Part shown: positions 43,401 through 52,506 of the stretch, piece after piece
Position numbering within the stretch: position 1 is the stretch's first letter
How the letters are laid out: each line of letters starts with the position of its first letter
DNA from: Spirochaetota bacterium
GTDB taxonomy: Bacteria; Spirochaetota; UBA4802; UBA5550
Assembly (NCBI GenBank): GCA_016933025.1
Contig: JAFGBT010000008.1
Span: forward strand, 1 to 59,529
Length of the DNA stretch: 59,529 nt
Reading direction: 5' to 3'
Position numbers and translations under genes: made by a program
Notes under the pieces: model-generated
What the model saw: the letters and a program-made list of their open reading frames with translations, nothing else
Database searches by the model: none
What the model was told of the DNA's origin: nothing

Positions 43401-45111
43401 TAACGAGTTTGCGGAGGGGTTTTTTGGATTTGGCAGGAACGAAATTATCGGCAGAAACGTCGTTGGCACGATCGTTCCACAGCTCGATTCATCCGGCAAG
43501 AACCAGAACGAAATGATACTGGATATCGCGCGCGATCCTGAAAAATATAAATACAATGAGAATGAAAATATCAAGAAGAGCGGGGAGCGCGTCTGGATTT
43601 CGTGGACGAATAAAGTAATCATAGACGATTCCGAAACTATCAGGGAGGTATTGTGTATCGGAGTCGACGTCACCGAGCGGAGACGGGCTGAAGAGGAGCT
43701 TGCCGAGAGCGAAAAAAAATACCGGGAGCTTGCCGATTTTATGCCGGAGATTATTTTTGAAATTGATGAGAACGGCTCTTTAACCTACGCCAACAGGGCG
43801 GCGTTCCCCATGATGGGGTACCAGCCTGAAGAAATGGTCCAGATACAATTCATTGAACTTTTTGCCCCTGAAGACCGGGAGCGTCTCATGAAAAATTATT
43901 TCTCCATCAGGAACGGGGAGAGAAGCGTCCCTCACGAATATACGGTAATACGGAGAGACGGCACGCGCTTCCCCGTTATAATTAACAGTCGCGCCAAAAT
44001 GATTGACGGCTCATACCGGGGCGCGCGGGGGATCGTTGTCGATATCACCGAGCGTCGCCGGATCGAAGCGGCCCTTCGCGAGAGTGAGGAGAAATTTCAC
44101 AGCCTTTTTACCGGCTCCGGGGACGCGCAGCTGCTCATGGAGGGCGCGCTCATCGTTGACTGCAACAATGCGGCGATGAACATAATGGGATGCGCGGACA
44201 GGGACGAGATTGTCGGCCAGTATATTCAAAAATTTTTCCCCGACATGCAGCCTGACGGCAGGATCTCGGTTCTGAAAGGGATCGACTTCCTGGAGCGCGC
44301 CATTGAGGAGAAAAGCCTCAAATTCGAATGGCAGCACCGGCGCGCCGACGGCTTAATGTTCATGGCCGAGGTCGTGTTTACGGCCATTCCTATCGAGGGG
44401 AAGGTGCTCTTTCACACGACGCTCCGCGACATCACAGATCGAAAGCTTCTTCAAGAACAGATCATCAATATCGTCGACATCGAACAGCAGCGGCTCGGAC
44501 AGAATCTTCACGATGGCCTCGGGCAGGACCTCACCGGCGTCGCGTTCCTCAGCAGTTCGCTGACAAAGAGGCTCAGGGACCTTGCGCTCCCCGAGGCGGC
44601 CCGCTCCGAGGAGGTCACCAGCCAGGTTTATCATATTATAACCATGGTCCGCACGCTGTCGCGCGAATTGTATCCGCCGAACCTCGTGGAAAACGAGATT
44701 TCGTTCACCCTTGCCGACTTCGCCGCCAATATCGAGAAGATGTTCGGCATATCATGCGTATTCGAGCAGGACGAGGACCTGGTGATCTCGAACATCAATG
44801 TTTCCACCCAGATTTATTTCATTACCCGGGAAGCGGTGAATAACGCCATACGTCACGGAAAGGCCCGCAATATAATAATTAAATTGACAACCGACGCGGA
44901 CAGGGTTATCCTGATGATCAGCGATGACGGTACGGGTATCCCCGAGATGCCGGATCAAACAAGGGGCCTTGGGCTGAGGATAATGGCTTACCGGATGGAG
45001 TCGATACACGGTACGTTCAGCGTGCGTCAGATCCCGGGCGGCGGGACACAGGTGACCTGCACCATGCCCGGGAGCGTAATCCTGGAGGGGGGGAGCATCG
45101 ATGAGGGATAA
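40498..45111 (+). CDS. hybrid sensor kinase: receiver, nine PAS domains, HisKA_3 kinase
   Basis: 1537 residues, cytoplasmic. An N-terminal receiver (phospho-acceptor Asp55) with the KPY motif is followed by nine PAS domains, each preceded by an SEEKY/SERKY-type linker helix. The fifth holds a Cys-rich insert (PACGVLGCVN, then GCGYGENCASC). The kinase has the HisKA_3 H-box RLGQNLHDGLGQDL (His1338) and a HATPase domain (NNAIRHGKA, SDDGTGIPE, GLGLRIM). It most likely phosphorylates the NarL-type regulator encoded immediately downstream, whose start overlaps it by 11 bases. An N-terminal receiver on a many-PAS kinase implies control by another phosphorelay. Confidence 0.9.
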   Translation: MDKTRILIVEDNAIIANDLARELGQWGYDVPAIASKGREALDAIERHRPDLIILDIDMPGGMDGIQTAGMIREEYGIPFIYLTAYSDDSLISRAKETGPYGYILKPYRSNELRITIEMALSAHEIEKRLREVNSRLEREVDERRRAENMLKESEERYFSLFNNSIEMVCVADLNGVFIDANRKAFEAMGYTKDDLGRASFTDLLEGEDLKRVIVAVKEIVRTGKQNEIAEYRVKKKNGDIMYVESTGTIVYHQGEPTGIIIIGRDITKRKLDEAALRKSGEKYRDLVEQMNDVLYKVRKDGTLIFVSGAVRQVLGFSPDELEGRNYSETIYEEDVESIIRDFGEALAGNRTIGEYRIKTRSGDVRWAKFSSRPYYEQGEPAGILGVMSDITLRRLAVEELRSSNERLAATLNALPDYMFELDGEGRFWDYRTPRDSKLTISPETFIGKTVHEVMPESTHPVIFQAIDEAKKTGLHRGGVYSLPIRGSVFWFELSIAAMGGPRTSDVRLVALARDITERKRSEEALRLSEEKFSRMFQFSPVSLAFSTLTDGRYLDVNEAFVNLTGFSRGEVVGRSSVDLGFWADSTVRARIRKAVSSSGIVLGEQVMLRTGNGSLKTVLYSAVRIDVEGQPCIVSAAEDITERIRYEEALDRSRGELQSVFDGAPIMMCVVGQDRKVLRGNRAFKEFSGWEEGESVSAPACGVLGCVNALDDSRGCGYGENCASCALLLAIEGTFGDRLERTGVEKKLAISRGGRVGEFFFLASTTLLHPDKSPDLLLCLQDITAWKRAEQSLVESEQKLKAVVDGSSIPQFFIDTDRRVVYWNKALERISGIQARDIIGTRDQWRAFYTEERPCIADLLLDTEGAGSKMEQWYGDKYRKSEYVDGAVEAFDYFPNLGDRGKWLHFTATAIRSINGDIIGAIETLVDITGRRTAEMALQESERKYRELVENANSIILRMDPQGNVTFFNEFAEGFFGFGRNEIIGRNVVGTIVPQLDSSGKNQNEMILDIARDPEKYKYNENENIKKSGERVWISWTNKVIIDDSETIREVLCIGVDVTERRRAEEELAESEKKYRELADFMPEIIFEIDENGSLTYANRAAFPMMGYQPEEMVQIQFIELFAPEDRERLMKNYFSIRNGERSVPHEYTVIRRDGTRFPVIINSRAKMIDGSYRGARGIVVDITERRRIEAALRESEEKFHSLFTGSGDAQLLMEGALIVDCNNAAMNIMGCADRDEIVGQYIQKFFPDMQPDGRISVLKGIDFLERAIEEKSLKFEWQHRRADGLMFMAEVVFTAIPIEGKVLFHTTLRDITDRKLLQEQIINIVDIEQQRLGQNLHDGLGQDLTGVAFLSSSLTKRLRDLALPEAARSEEVTSQVYHIITMVRTLSRELYPPNLVENEISFTLADFAANIEKMFGISCVFEQDEDLVISNINVSTQIYFITREAVNNAIRHGKARNIIIKLTTDADRVILMISDDGTGIPEMPDQTRGLGLRIMAYRMESIHGTFSVRQIPGGGTQVTCTMPGSVILEGGSIDEG

Positions 45112-45781
45112 AGACTTACGCGCCGGTAGACGGCGCGTGATGATTGTGGACGATCATCCCCTCATATGCAAGGGACTCGCCCAGATGATCGATGACGATG
45201 AAGGATTGATGTGCTGCGGCGTGGCGGACGACATAAATTCAGCCATGAAGCGGATTGCCGAAGCGAAGCCGGATGCGGTTATCGTCGATATATCCCTGAA
45301 AAGCTCAAGCGGCCTCGATCTCATCAAGGCGGTTTCCACACGTTATCCGGGCCTTCCGTGCCTCGTATATTCCATGCACGAAGAATCGGTGTTCGCCGAG
45401 CGGGCGCTCAAGGCCGGCGCGAAGGGGTACGTGATGAAGGACCAGACTCCTGAAATTCTGATCGGGGCCCTCCGCAAGATTATTGAGGGCAACATTTATT
45501 TCAGCGATTCCATTCTCACCAGGCTTGTCGGAAAGATTGCGGCGTCATCCGCCGACAGCGATCAGCACCCAATCAACAGGCTTACAGACCGTGAACTGGA
45601 GGTGCTCCAGCTTATCGGTCAGGAGTTGAGGAACTGGCAGATAGCGAAAAAGCTGAACATCAGCGTCAAGACCGTGGCGGCCCACCGGGAGCATATAATA
45701 AAAAAGCTCGGGCTTGATGGAGCTATGGAGTTGAACCGGTTCGCACGGGAGTGGCTCCAGGGAAATAAGCCTTCGGCATGA
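45101..45781 (+). CDS. NarL/LuxR-family response regulator
   Basis: 226 residues: receiver (Asp63 in VIVDISLKSSSG, DDHP acidic pocket, Lys in VMKDQ) and a C-terminal LuxR-type helix-turn-helix (LTDRELEVLQLIGQELRNWQIAKKLNISVKTVAAHR). It binds DNA when phosphorylated by the kinase it overlaps. GGAGGGGGGAG precedes the ATG at 45101. Targets are unknown. Confidence 0.92.
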   Translation: MRDKDLRAGRRRVMIVDDHPLICKGLAQMIDDDEGLMCCGVADDINSAMKRIAEAKPDAVIVDISLKSSSGLDLIKAVSTRYPGLPCLVYSMHEESVFAERALKAGAKGYVMKDQTPEILIGALRKIIEGNIYFSDSILTRLVGKIAASSADSDQHPINRLTDRELEVLQLIGQELRNWQIAKKLNISVKTVAAHREHIIKKLGLDGAMELNRFAREWLQGNKPSA

Positions 45782-46023
45782 TGTATTACATGATGACAGG
45801 CCTCGTGTTTTTTGTATACCTACGCCGTTCTTAGATTAATCCGGAATCATAGGAAAAGATTTATCCATCTTTAGGAATCGCCCCAACCCATTTTTTCCGC
45901 ATTTCTTAACCCGTAATCGGTCATTACCCAATTGTCACAACGCAGGGATCAGGGTACATTCAACCTGAAGGGAGCGGCTTTTGCGTAGTGTTTGATACCG
46001 GACAATCCAGGACCATCGCGGTT

Positions 46024-46401
46024 ATGAAAATATTAATCATCGAGGATTCGGAAGTGGCGAGGACCATTCTTTCTGAGCAATTAAAGCTGATGCCGGGCGT
46101 TGAGCTTTGCGGTATGGCATATGATCCCGAAGGGGGGATGCAACTGATCCGCGAGTACACACCGGACCTGGTTATTCTCGATATCGTTCTCAGGGACGGG
46201 AACGGATTCGAAGTTATGAAAATGTTACGGAACGAGGGGGTGCGCTCCCGCGTGCTGGTGCTGACAAACTATTCATTTCCCCAGTACCGTGAGATATTCG
46301 ACGGATTGGGGGCAGTATATTTTTTTGATAAATCTCTGGAAATGGATCGGGCACTGCAGGCGGTCCGTGACATGGCCTGCGGCCAGCAAAGATCACAATA
46401 A
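46024..46401 (+). CDS. stand-alone receiver (response regulator)
   Basis: About 125 residues with only a receiver domain: MKILIIEDSE, Asp53 in LVILDIVLRDGNG, a Thr in LTNYS and Lys in FFDKS. The ATG at 46024 starts exactly at the conserved strand 1, but the ribosome site is weak; an upstream in-frame GTG at 45988 is possible. It ends 77 bases before the chemotaxis operon and could act as a diffusible phosphate carrier for either neighbouring system. Confidence 0.8.
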   Translation: MKILIIEDSEVARTILSEQLKLMPGVELCGMAYDPEGGMQLIREYTPDLVILDIVLRDGNGFEVMKMLRNEGVRSRVLVLTNYSFPQYREIFDGLGAVYFFDKSLEMDRALQAVRDMACGQQRSQ

Positions 46402-46478
46402 CTTTGGAGGTATGTGATGTGTAAGAAAATGTTAGGGAGTCTGGAGACGATCTTATCTTCATCAGGAGGAGCAGAATT

Positions 46479-48233
46479 ATGAGAATCAAGGACATAAAAC
46501 TGTCGACCAAAAGCGCGGCAATTATTGCATTCGTGGTGCTCTGTTTCGCAGGGGTAATCGGGTGGATCAGCCTGAGGATGAGCGATTCGCTTTCGGATAC
46601 CCGATATGCAACGGCACAGGCCGCCACGGAGATAGGCAGGGGAATCCTCGAGTTCTACGCCGGGGAGGCCAAATCGGGGAGGATGACGGTCGAAGAGGCG
46701 CAGAACGCCGCCAAAGCGGCGGTGAGGGCGCTGCGGTACGAGGGGAGCGAGTATTTCTGGATAAACGATACCACGCTTCCATATCCGAAGATGATCATGC
46801 ATTCGGTAAACTCGGCCCTGGACGGGCAGGTTCTGGACAGCCCCTCCTATAATGTCGCCATGGGAAGAAACCAGAACCTCTTCCAGGCCTTTGTCGAGGT
46901 CTGCAAAAAAAGCGGCAGCGGTTTCGTCGATTACCTCTGGCCGAAGCCGGGGGAGCCGCAGCACCTGTTGTTTCCGAAGATATCATATGTGACGCTTTTC
47001 CCGGAATGGAACTGGATCATCGGGACCGGTGTCTACACCGACAATGTCGGGGCCATGCTGAAGGCGGTTCTCATTCCGATAATCATAGTCAGCATCGTGA
47101 TGATCGGAATCATCGTGCTGGCCTTGATGGTGCTGGTGCGGTCGATTCTGAAGTCGATCAGGATACTCATGTCCCATGTGCAGCGGCTGGCTGAAGGGGA
47201 TTTCACCAAGCGGAGCGGTGTAGAGCAGAGGGACGAAGTGGGCGTTCTCACCGCCACCCTCGACGCCTCCATGGATAATCTCGAACGCCTTGTCTCCGAG
47301 GTGATGGTATCGACCCAGAACCTGGGCCAGGCCGTCCAGGAGATCGCCAACGGGAACGAGAACCTGTCGCAGCGCACAAGCGAGCAGGCGTCGTCGCTCG
47401 AGGAGGTGGCGTCCACCATCGAGGAGGCCACGGCGAGCATCAAGCAGAACGTCGAGAACTCGATATCTGCGAACAAGAAGGCGATCGAGTCGTCGCGCAT
47501 GGCGGAGGACGGCGGCCAGGTCGTCGCCGAGGCCGTTGCGGCCATAAACGAGGTGAGCCAGTTCAGCAAGAAGATCGGCGACATTATTTCAGTAATTAAC
47601 GAGATCGCGTTCCAGACCAACCTCCTGGCCCTCAACGCCGCGGTCGAGGCCGCGCGGGCGGGCGAGCAGGGCCGCGGGTTCGCGGTGGTGGCCGGCGAGG
47701 TGCGGAACCTGGCCCAGAGAGCGGGCAGTTCGGCCAAGGAAATCGGCCAGCTGATCAAGGATTCCGTCGACAAGGTCGCTATCGGCACGGAGCTGGCGAA
47801 CAAGAGCGGCGAGGCCCTCAAGGAGATCATCCAGTCGGTCAAGTCTGTCGCACAGCAGGTGGCCGAGATCTCGGCGGCGAGCGAGGAGCAGAAGCGCGGG
47901 GTCGACCAGATCAACATCGCCATAGCGGAGCTTGATACCATGACGCAGCAAAACGCGGCGCTGGTGGAGGAGACCGCCTCGGCGAGCGAGGAAATGTCGA
48001 ACCAGTCCCAGGAACTCGGCATGCTGGTAGGGAAATTCAAGATCCGGAGCGAAGTCAGGAACGATATTTTCACGAAGAAGACCAAGGAAGTCCACCTTCA
48101 TGCCGGGACGGGCGCAGACGCCAAGAAGGATAACGGAAACGGCAGGAAGAGTGTCGCCGCTGCGGCCGCGATCGACGCGAAGAGCAGGGACATCAAGGAA
48201 ATCCTGACGAAAGAAGGATTCGAGGAGTTTTAG
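46479..48233 (+). CDS. methyl-accepting chemotaxis protein with a Cache sensor
   Basis: 584 residues: a membrane segment (12-32), a periplasmic single-Cache domain ([39 protein letters not shown]), a second membrane segment (about 192-214), HAMP and an MCP signalling domain ([36 protein letters not shown]). The tail of about 45 residues ends in GFEEF. That fits the loose aromatic-x-x-aromatic pattern of CheR-binding pentapeptides such as NWETF. AGGAGGAG precedes the ATG. It is the first gene of the che operon and likely its main receptor. Confidence 0.93.
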   Translation: MRIKDIKLSTKSAAIIAFVVLCFAGVIGWISLRMSDSLSDTRYATAQAATEIGRGILEFYAGEAKSGRMTVEEAQNAAKAAVRALRYEGSEYFWINDTTLPYPKMIMHSVNSALDGQVLDSPSYNVAMGRNQNLFQAFVEVCKKSGSGFVDYLWPKPGEPQHLLFPKISYVTLFPEWNWIIGTGVYTDNVGAMLKAVLIPIIIVSIVMIGIIVLALMVLVRSILKSIRILMSHVQRLAEGDFTKRSGVEQRDEVGVLTATLDASMDNLERLVSEVMVSTQNLGQAVQEIANGNENLSQRTSEQASSLEEVASTIEEATASIKQNVENSISANKKAIESSRMAEDGGQVVAEAVAAINEVSQFSKKIGDIISVINEIAFQTNLLALNAAVEAARAGEQGRGFAVVAGEVRNLAQRAGSSAKEIGQLIKDSVDKVAIGTELANKSGEALKEIIQSVKSVAQQVAEISAASEEQKRGVDQINIAIAELDTMTQQNAALVEETASASEEMSNQSQELGMLVGKFKIRSEVRNDIFTKKTKEVHLHAGTGADAKKDNGNGRKSVAAAAAIDAKSRDIKEILTKEGFEEF

Positions 48234-48264
48234 GAGAGGCGGAGCGCCGTAAACGGAGAGAGAC

Positions 48265-50367
48265 ATGAAGGCAACGTCCATAAAAGATGTATTCCTGAAC
48301 GAGGCGCGCGAGATCCTGTCTAGCGTCGAATCGGATCTCGTGCTTCTCGAACAGGGCGCCGACGCCGACCTCCTGAATCGGATTTTCAGGTGCGCCCATA
48401 CCCTGAAGGGGAGCTCCGCAATGGCGGGGTTCGGCGAGGTGAGCGAATTCATGCACGGCCTTGAGAGCGTTCTGGACCGGCTCCGGTCCGAAAGCCTCAA
48501 GGCCGATGACCGTCTCATCGATCTCCTCCTCGGAAGCTTCGACTGGGTGAAGCTTGCGCTTTTCAGCGGCGAAGGACGGAAGGAGGACGGTGGATTAAAG
48601 CAGCATCTCGTTGACTCTCTGTCCGGGTTCACCGGCGACGCGGTGGGACCCTGTAATTCCGGAGATGTTCAGGAGCCGGAGGCGAAGGACGAGGGCTGCC
48701 GCTATTACCGGGTGCGGGCGCGGTTCAGGGAGAACATATTCGAAAGCGGCATCGATCCCCTCTCGATTATCGAGGATTTTCTGTCTCTTGGAAGCGTGGT
48801 GGACCTCCAGGTCGACCATTCGGCCATGCCGGAGTTCGAAGATCTCGATCCGGAGAAATGTTATCTCGGCTGGAATGCGACTGTCAGGACCAGATTGCCG
48901 ATGCGGAAGGTTGAAGAGTCCTTCCTGTTCGTGAGGGACGACAATGAGATCGTGATAGAGGACGCCACCGGCGAGTATGTCGATGAATTCGAGGAAGAGA
49001 GTATCCTCGAGGACAGGAAGATCGGCGACATCCTGGTGCGCAAAGGGATCGTGAGCAGAAGGGAGCTCGAGGACCTGTTGCAGGCTCAGGAAAACAGGAA
49101 CAGGAAGCTCGGGGACATCGTGGTTGAGAAGGGACTGGCCACCGAGGGAGACATACGTATCGCTCTTCAAGAGCAGGAGCGGATACGGACGAAGATCGGT
49201 ATCGGCACGGTTCGCGTCGATACGAAGAAGCTCGACAGCCTCATGAACCTCCTGGGTGAAATCGTGATCGGCCAGTCGGGGCTCGCCCGCATCGCCGAGG
49301 ACCTTCCCGAAGAGCAGGGGCAGCGTCTCAAAAACGCCCTGTACGGCCTGGAGCGGACGACGCGGGAATTCCAGGAGCAGATCATGTCGATCCGCATGAT
49401 CCCCATCGGGCCGACATTCGATCAGTTCAGAAGGTTCGTGCGCGACGCGGCTCGCGACCACGGCAAGGAAATCAGGCTCGAGATTTTCGGCGAGGAGACC
49501 GAGCTGGACAAGACCGTTATCGAGAAGATCGGAGACCCGCTGAAGCACATGATACGGAACGCCGTCGACCACGGCATTGAGCCGCCGGATGAGCGTGTCG
49601 TTGCGGGCAAGGAGCGCGAGGGACTCATCCGGCTGAACGCGTACCACCAGGAGGGTAATGTCTACATTGAGGTGTCGGATGACGGGAGGGGGCTGAGCAG
49701 AAATAAAATCCGCGAGAAAGCCGTTTCACTCGGTCTGCTGAAACCGGACGAAGAAGTAACCGACGATTTTCTCTATTCATTTGTGTTCACCCCCGGGTTC
49801 ACGACCGCGGAAACGGCCGGTGATCTGTCGGGCCGCGGGGTCGGCATGGATGTCGTGAAGACCAACATCGCAACACTGCGCGGAAGCGTGGAAATCGAGA
49901 CCGGAGAGGGCATCGGCACGACCTTTCGCATCAAGCTGCCGCTCACCCTCGCCATTATCGAGGGGATGCTGGTACGGTCGGGGCAGAACGTGTTCATCGT
50001 TCCCCTTCTTTCCATTATCGAATGCATTCGTCCCGGGAAAGAAGAGATCGATACTGTTGAAGGCAGGGGCGAGCTCATAATGGTGCGGGGCTCATACGTC
50101 CCGCTGGTGCGGCTTTATACATATTTCGGGATCGAAGCTGAGGTGCGTGAAATAGGAGAGGCTCTCGTGGTAATTGCCGAATCGGGCCGCGACAGGCTCG
50201 GCATCATGGTCGACGAGATCGTGGGCCAACAGCAGATCGTTATTAAGAGCCTGGGAGGCAGGGTCTCAACCACGCGCGCAGTGTCGGGGGCGGCCATCCT
50301 CGGAGACGGGAGAGTGGCTCTTATACTTGATATTCACGGTCTCATGAGCGAAATAGCCAGTTGCTGA
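48265..50367 (+). CDS. cheA: chemotaxis histidine kinase CheA
   Basis: 700 residues. The HPt domain has His45 (RCAHTLKGSS). A second module (about 150-235) resembles domains found after HPt in some CheA. Between about 245 and 305 there is a duplicated segment, ILVRKGIVSRRELEDLLQAQ and DIVVEKGLATEGDIRIALQEQ, like the MshEN/GspE N-terminal repeat. Dimerisation (LMNLLGEIVIGQSG), HATPase (IRNAVDHGIE, DDGRGLS, GRGVGMDVV) and CheW-like P5 domains follow. It phosphorylates CheY and CheB. Confidence 0.95.
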   Translation: MKATSIKDVFLNEAREILSSVESDLVLLEQGADADLLNRIFRCAHTLKGSSAMAGFGEVSEFMHGLESVLDRLRSESLKADDRLIDLLLGSFDWVKLALFSGEGRKEDGGLKQHLVDSLSGFTGDAVGPCNSGDVQEPEAKDEGCRYYRVRARFRENIFESGIDPLSIIEDFLSLGSVVDLQVDHSAMPEFEDLDPEKCYLGWNATVRTRLPMRKVEESFLFVRDDNEIVIEDATGEYVDEFEEESILEDRKIGDILVRKGIVSRRELEDLLQAQENRNRKLGDIVVEKGLATEGDIRIALQEQERIRTKIGIGTVRVDTKKLDSLMNLLGEIVIGQSGLARIAEDLPEEQGQRLKNALYGLERTTREFQEQIMSIRMIPIGPTFDQFRRFVRDAARDHGKEIRLEIFGEETELDKTVIEKIGDPLKHMIRNAVDHGIEPPDERVVAGKEREGLIRLNAYHQEGNVYIEVSDDGRGLSRNKIREKAVSLGLLKPDEEVTDDFLYSFVFTPGFTTAETAGDLSGRGVGMDVVKTNIATLRGSVEIETGEGIGTTFRIKLPLTLAIIEGMLVRSGQNVFIVPLLSIIECIRPGKEEIDTVEGRGELIMVRGSYVPLVRLYTYFGIEAEVREIGEALVVIAESGRDRLGIMVDEIVGQQQIVIKSLGGRVSTTRAVSGAAILGDGRVALILDIHGLMSEIASC

Positions 50368-50385
50368 TGCGAAGGGGGTACAGTT

Positions 50386-52128
50386 ATGAATGTCATGCTT
50401 TGTGATACATCCGGGACGAAGGGACTCGAACATGAGAAGACGGCCCTGCTGGAGCTCAGGGAAGGCATTACGAAGATATACCGTGAAATGGGAAATTTTA
50501 TTGTGAAGACAACGGAGCGGATGCGCGATTTCAGGAAGATGATAACCCCCTATGTGAAATACTTCTACCCTTCCGAGAACGGAGCGCAGAACGACTGCTT
50601 TATATCCGAGGTGGTTACGCCGAGCCGGGGAGAGTTGGACAGAGCCATCGACGCGGCAGTGAAGATAATGACCGGCGATGAAAAGATGAACGAGCGGGTC
50701 TCGGGCGCCATCGAGGCCGTCCTCGATCTCGCGAAGAGCGTCGATACGATACTCGAGCTTATAGACGAGATCGACCTGTACGCGGAGAACATGCTTATCA
50801 TATCGACCAAATATGGCGAAAAGGGCCTGTCCCTCGCGCGAATATCGAACGAGGTCGGCGCCATGGCCGGGATGGTCAACGGCATCGGGGGAAAATTCAG
50901 GGACTACCTGGCCAACCTCGAGGTGTATCGCGGGGAATTCAATGATATCCGGAGGCGCATCGAGGTCATAAGCGAGAATTATCTGACCAGAATGAAGATC
51001 AACCTGTCGATGGTCTTCGGCGAGATGGTGCAGGAGCTCGGGGGCGTTTCCAGGAACGTCAATGACATGCTGACAAGCTCGGACGAAGTGGAACATTCCA
51101 TGAAGGCGTTCATCAACAGCATGCAGATGGAGGACGTTATCCGGCAGAAGATCGAACGGATAGTCCTTTTCCTCGATGAAAACGAGTATCCCGATGACCC
51201 GTTCATGCGGCAGGAAATCGGCCCGGTCGCCGTTCACCTCGCGTCGGAGCGTCTCGGCGAGCTCGAACAATCCCTGTTTGATCAGTACCGCGAGGTGGAG
51301 GGGTTGTGTGACCGCACGTCCTCGATACTGGGCGGCATGGTCTCGCGGTTTTACAGCGGGGCGGAGACCGAGGCGGAGCGGGAGCAGAGCCGTATGGACG
51401 CCATATACCGGAGGATTGAGCAATTAAAGGATGAATACATTCATCACATGGAAGAAATCATATCGGGAAAGGAGAACCTTCTAAGCCTCTGTGAATCGTT
51501 TACGGTCATTCTCAACGAATTCGAGGGGCTTTTCAACGGCATAGCGGAAACGGTCAAGCGGTTCGAGGCGCTCAACATGATCACCCGGATCGAGCTCGCC
51601 CGCCACGCGAAGCTTTCGCGCACCCTCGGCGGCGCGCTGACTTCGGTCATGTCGCTCCCGGTGCAGATGAAACGGATCGTTGATCATTCGATGGCCCTCT
51701 ACAAGGAAATACGGGGCAATATCATGGATGCGGTGAATCAGTACGCCGAGAACTTCAAGGTTCAGCAGGATGTCCTCGTGGATTGCATCGATTCCATGAA
51801 GAAGGTCTCCGTCAAACTATATGAATCGCAGAAGTATTACTGGGATATATCACAGGAGATAGGACGATACTGCGGTCATGTACTCGGGTTCATCGATGGT
51901 GAATACAAAAAGGATGTTCTGCTTGAGGCGGGGGAGTCCGCGCGCGGGATATCCGAGGGCGTAAAATCGTATTTTAAATCTGCCTACGGAAATATCCGGC
52001 CGGACCTCGAGGGCACCTGGCGTCGCGTACGCCAGGCGTCAGGGGACGCGCCAGCCGGGTCGGTGATGGCTGCGCTGGGGAGCGAGCTGGCGAACGGAAA
52101 AACGGCCAAGCGTGTAATCATATTTTGA
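50386..52128 (+). CDS. degenerate MCP-like coiled-coil protein in the che operon
   Basis: 580 residues, helical, without membrane segments. Two parts look like worn MCP signalling hairpins. Residues 123-170 (ELIDEIDLYAENMLIISTK, then YGEKGLSLARISNEVGAMA) keep the spacing of the canonical tip, including the Gly pair and EV..MA. Residues 378-430 (VKRFEALNMITRIELARHAK) keep LN.I..IE.AR. The usual CheA/CheW contact residues are largely changed. It may be a soluble scaffold or competitor in the array. The gene is intact and sits between cheA and the STAS gene. Confidence 0.6.
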   Translation: MNVMLCDTSGTKGLEHEKTALLELREGITKIYREMGNFIVKTTERMRDFRKMITPYVKYFYPSENGAQNDCFISEVVTPSRGELDRAIDAAVKIMTGDEKMNERVSGAIEAVLDLAKSVDTILELIDEIDLYAENMLIISTKYGEKGLSLARISNEVGAMAGMVNGIGGKFRDYLANLEVYRGEFNDIRRRIEVISENYLTRMKINLSMVFGEMVQELGGVSRNVNDMLTSSDEVEHSMKAFINSMQMEDVIRQKIERIVLFLDENEYPDDPFMRQEIGPVAVHLASERLGELEQSLFDQYREVEGLCDRTSSILGGMVSRFYSGAETEAEREQSRMDAIYRRIEQLKDEYIHHMEEIISGKENLLSLCESFTVILNEFEGLFNGIAETVKRFEALNMITRIELARHAKLSRTLGGALTSVMSLPVQMKRIVDHSMALYKEIRGNIMDAVNQYAENFKVQQDVLVDCIDSMKKVSVKLYESQKYYWDISQEIGRYCGHVLGFIDGEYKKDVLLEAGESARGISEGVKSYFKSAYGNIRPDLEGTWRRVRQASGDAPAGSVMAALGSELANGKTAKRVIIF

Positions 52129-52130
52129 TA

Positions 52131-52147
52131 CCCTTCATGATGAAGGG
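52131..52147 (+). other. short hairpin inside the che operon
   Basis: CCCTTC (52131-52136) pairs with GAAGGG (52142-52147), and ATGAT forms the loop; the ATG-CAT bases can extend the stem. It lies just before the ribosome site of the STAS gene and may modulate its translation. Confidence 0.4.
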
Positions 52148-52161
52148 AAAAGGCGGTGCAT

Positions 52162-52413
52162 ATGAAAACAATTAAGATCCAGGAAGATTGCGGGATAAAA
52201 AAAATCGGGGAATTTTACGACGAAATCATGCTGGCGATGGAGAACGAGGACAGCTTCGTTCTTGATTTTTCCGGGGTCCGCCGGGTTGACCTCTCGGTTG
52301 CCCAGGTCGTGAAGGCGCTGCGGCGCTACTGCGAGTACAAGGGCGGGATATGCGAGATACGGAACGCCAGCGAAGAGACGGCGAGGCTGCTGTCATACGC
52401 GGGAATACACTGA
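52162..52413 (+). CDS. STAS-domain protein (anti-anti-sigma/regulatory type)
   Basis: 83 residues, a single STAS domain. The phospho-acceptor region reads DFSGVRRVDLSVAQVV, with Ser45 at the place of the phosphorylated Ser of SpoIIAA. AGGCGG at 52151-52156 supports the ATG at 52162 over an upstream GTG. It could be the substrate of the SpoIIE phosphatases in this window, joining partner switching to chemotaxis. No anti-sigma-type kinase gene is adjacent. Confidence 0.8.
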   Translation: MKTIKIQEDCGIKKIGEFYDEIMLAMENEDSFVLDFSGVRRVDLSVAQVVKALRRYCEYKGGICEIRNASEETARLLSYAGIH

Positions 52414-52442
52414 CATGACCCGGATATTTTCCTCGCCCCTGC

Positions 52443-52465
52443 CCCCTCTCCCGGAGGGAGAGGGG
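52443..52465. repeat. CCCTCTCCC-type 10-bp hairpin
   Basis: CCCCTCTCCC (52443-52452) pairs with GGGAGAGGGG (52456-52465), loop GGA. It is the shorter form of the hairpin at 6713-6747 and stands between the STAS and cheY genes. Confidence 0.65.
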
Positions 52466-52506
52466 AGAGCGGGCGTAAGATATAAATTGATTATCGGGAG
52501 GCGGAT

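Noticed and set aside
50386..52128. MCP pseudogene
   Set aside because: The reading frame is 580 codons without interruption, has normal codon use and lies in an intact operon, so loss of MCP features looks like divergence, not decay.
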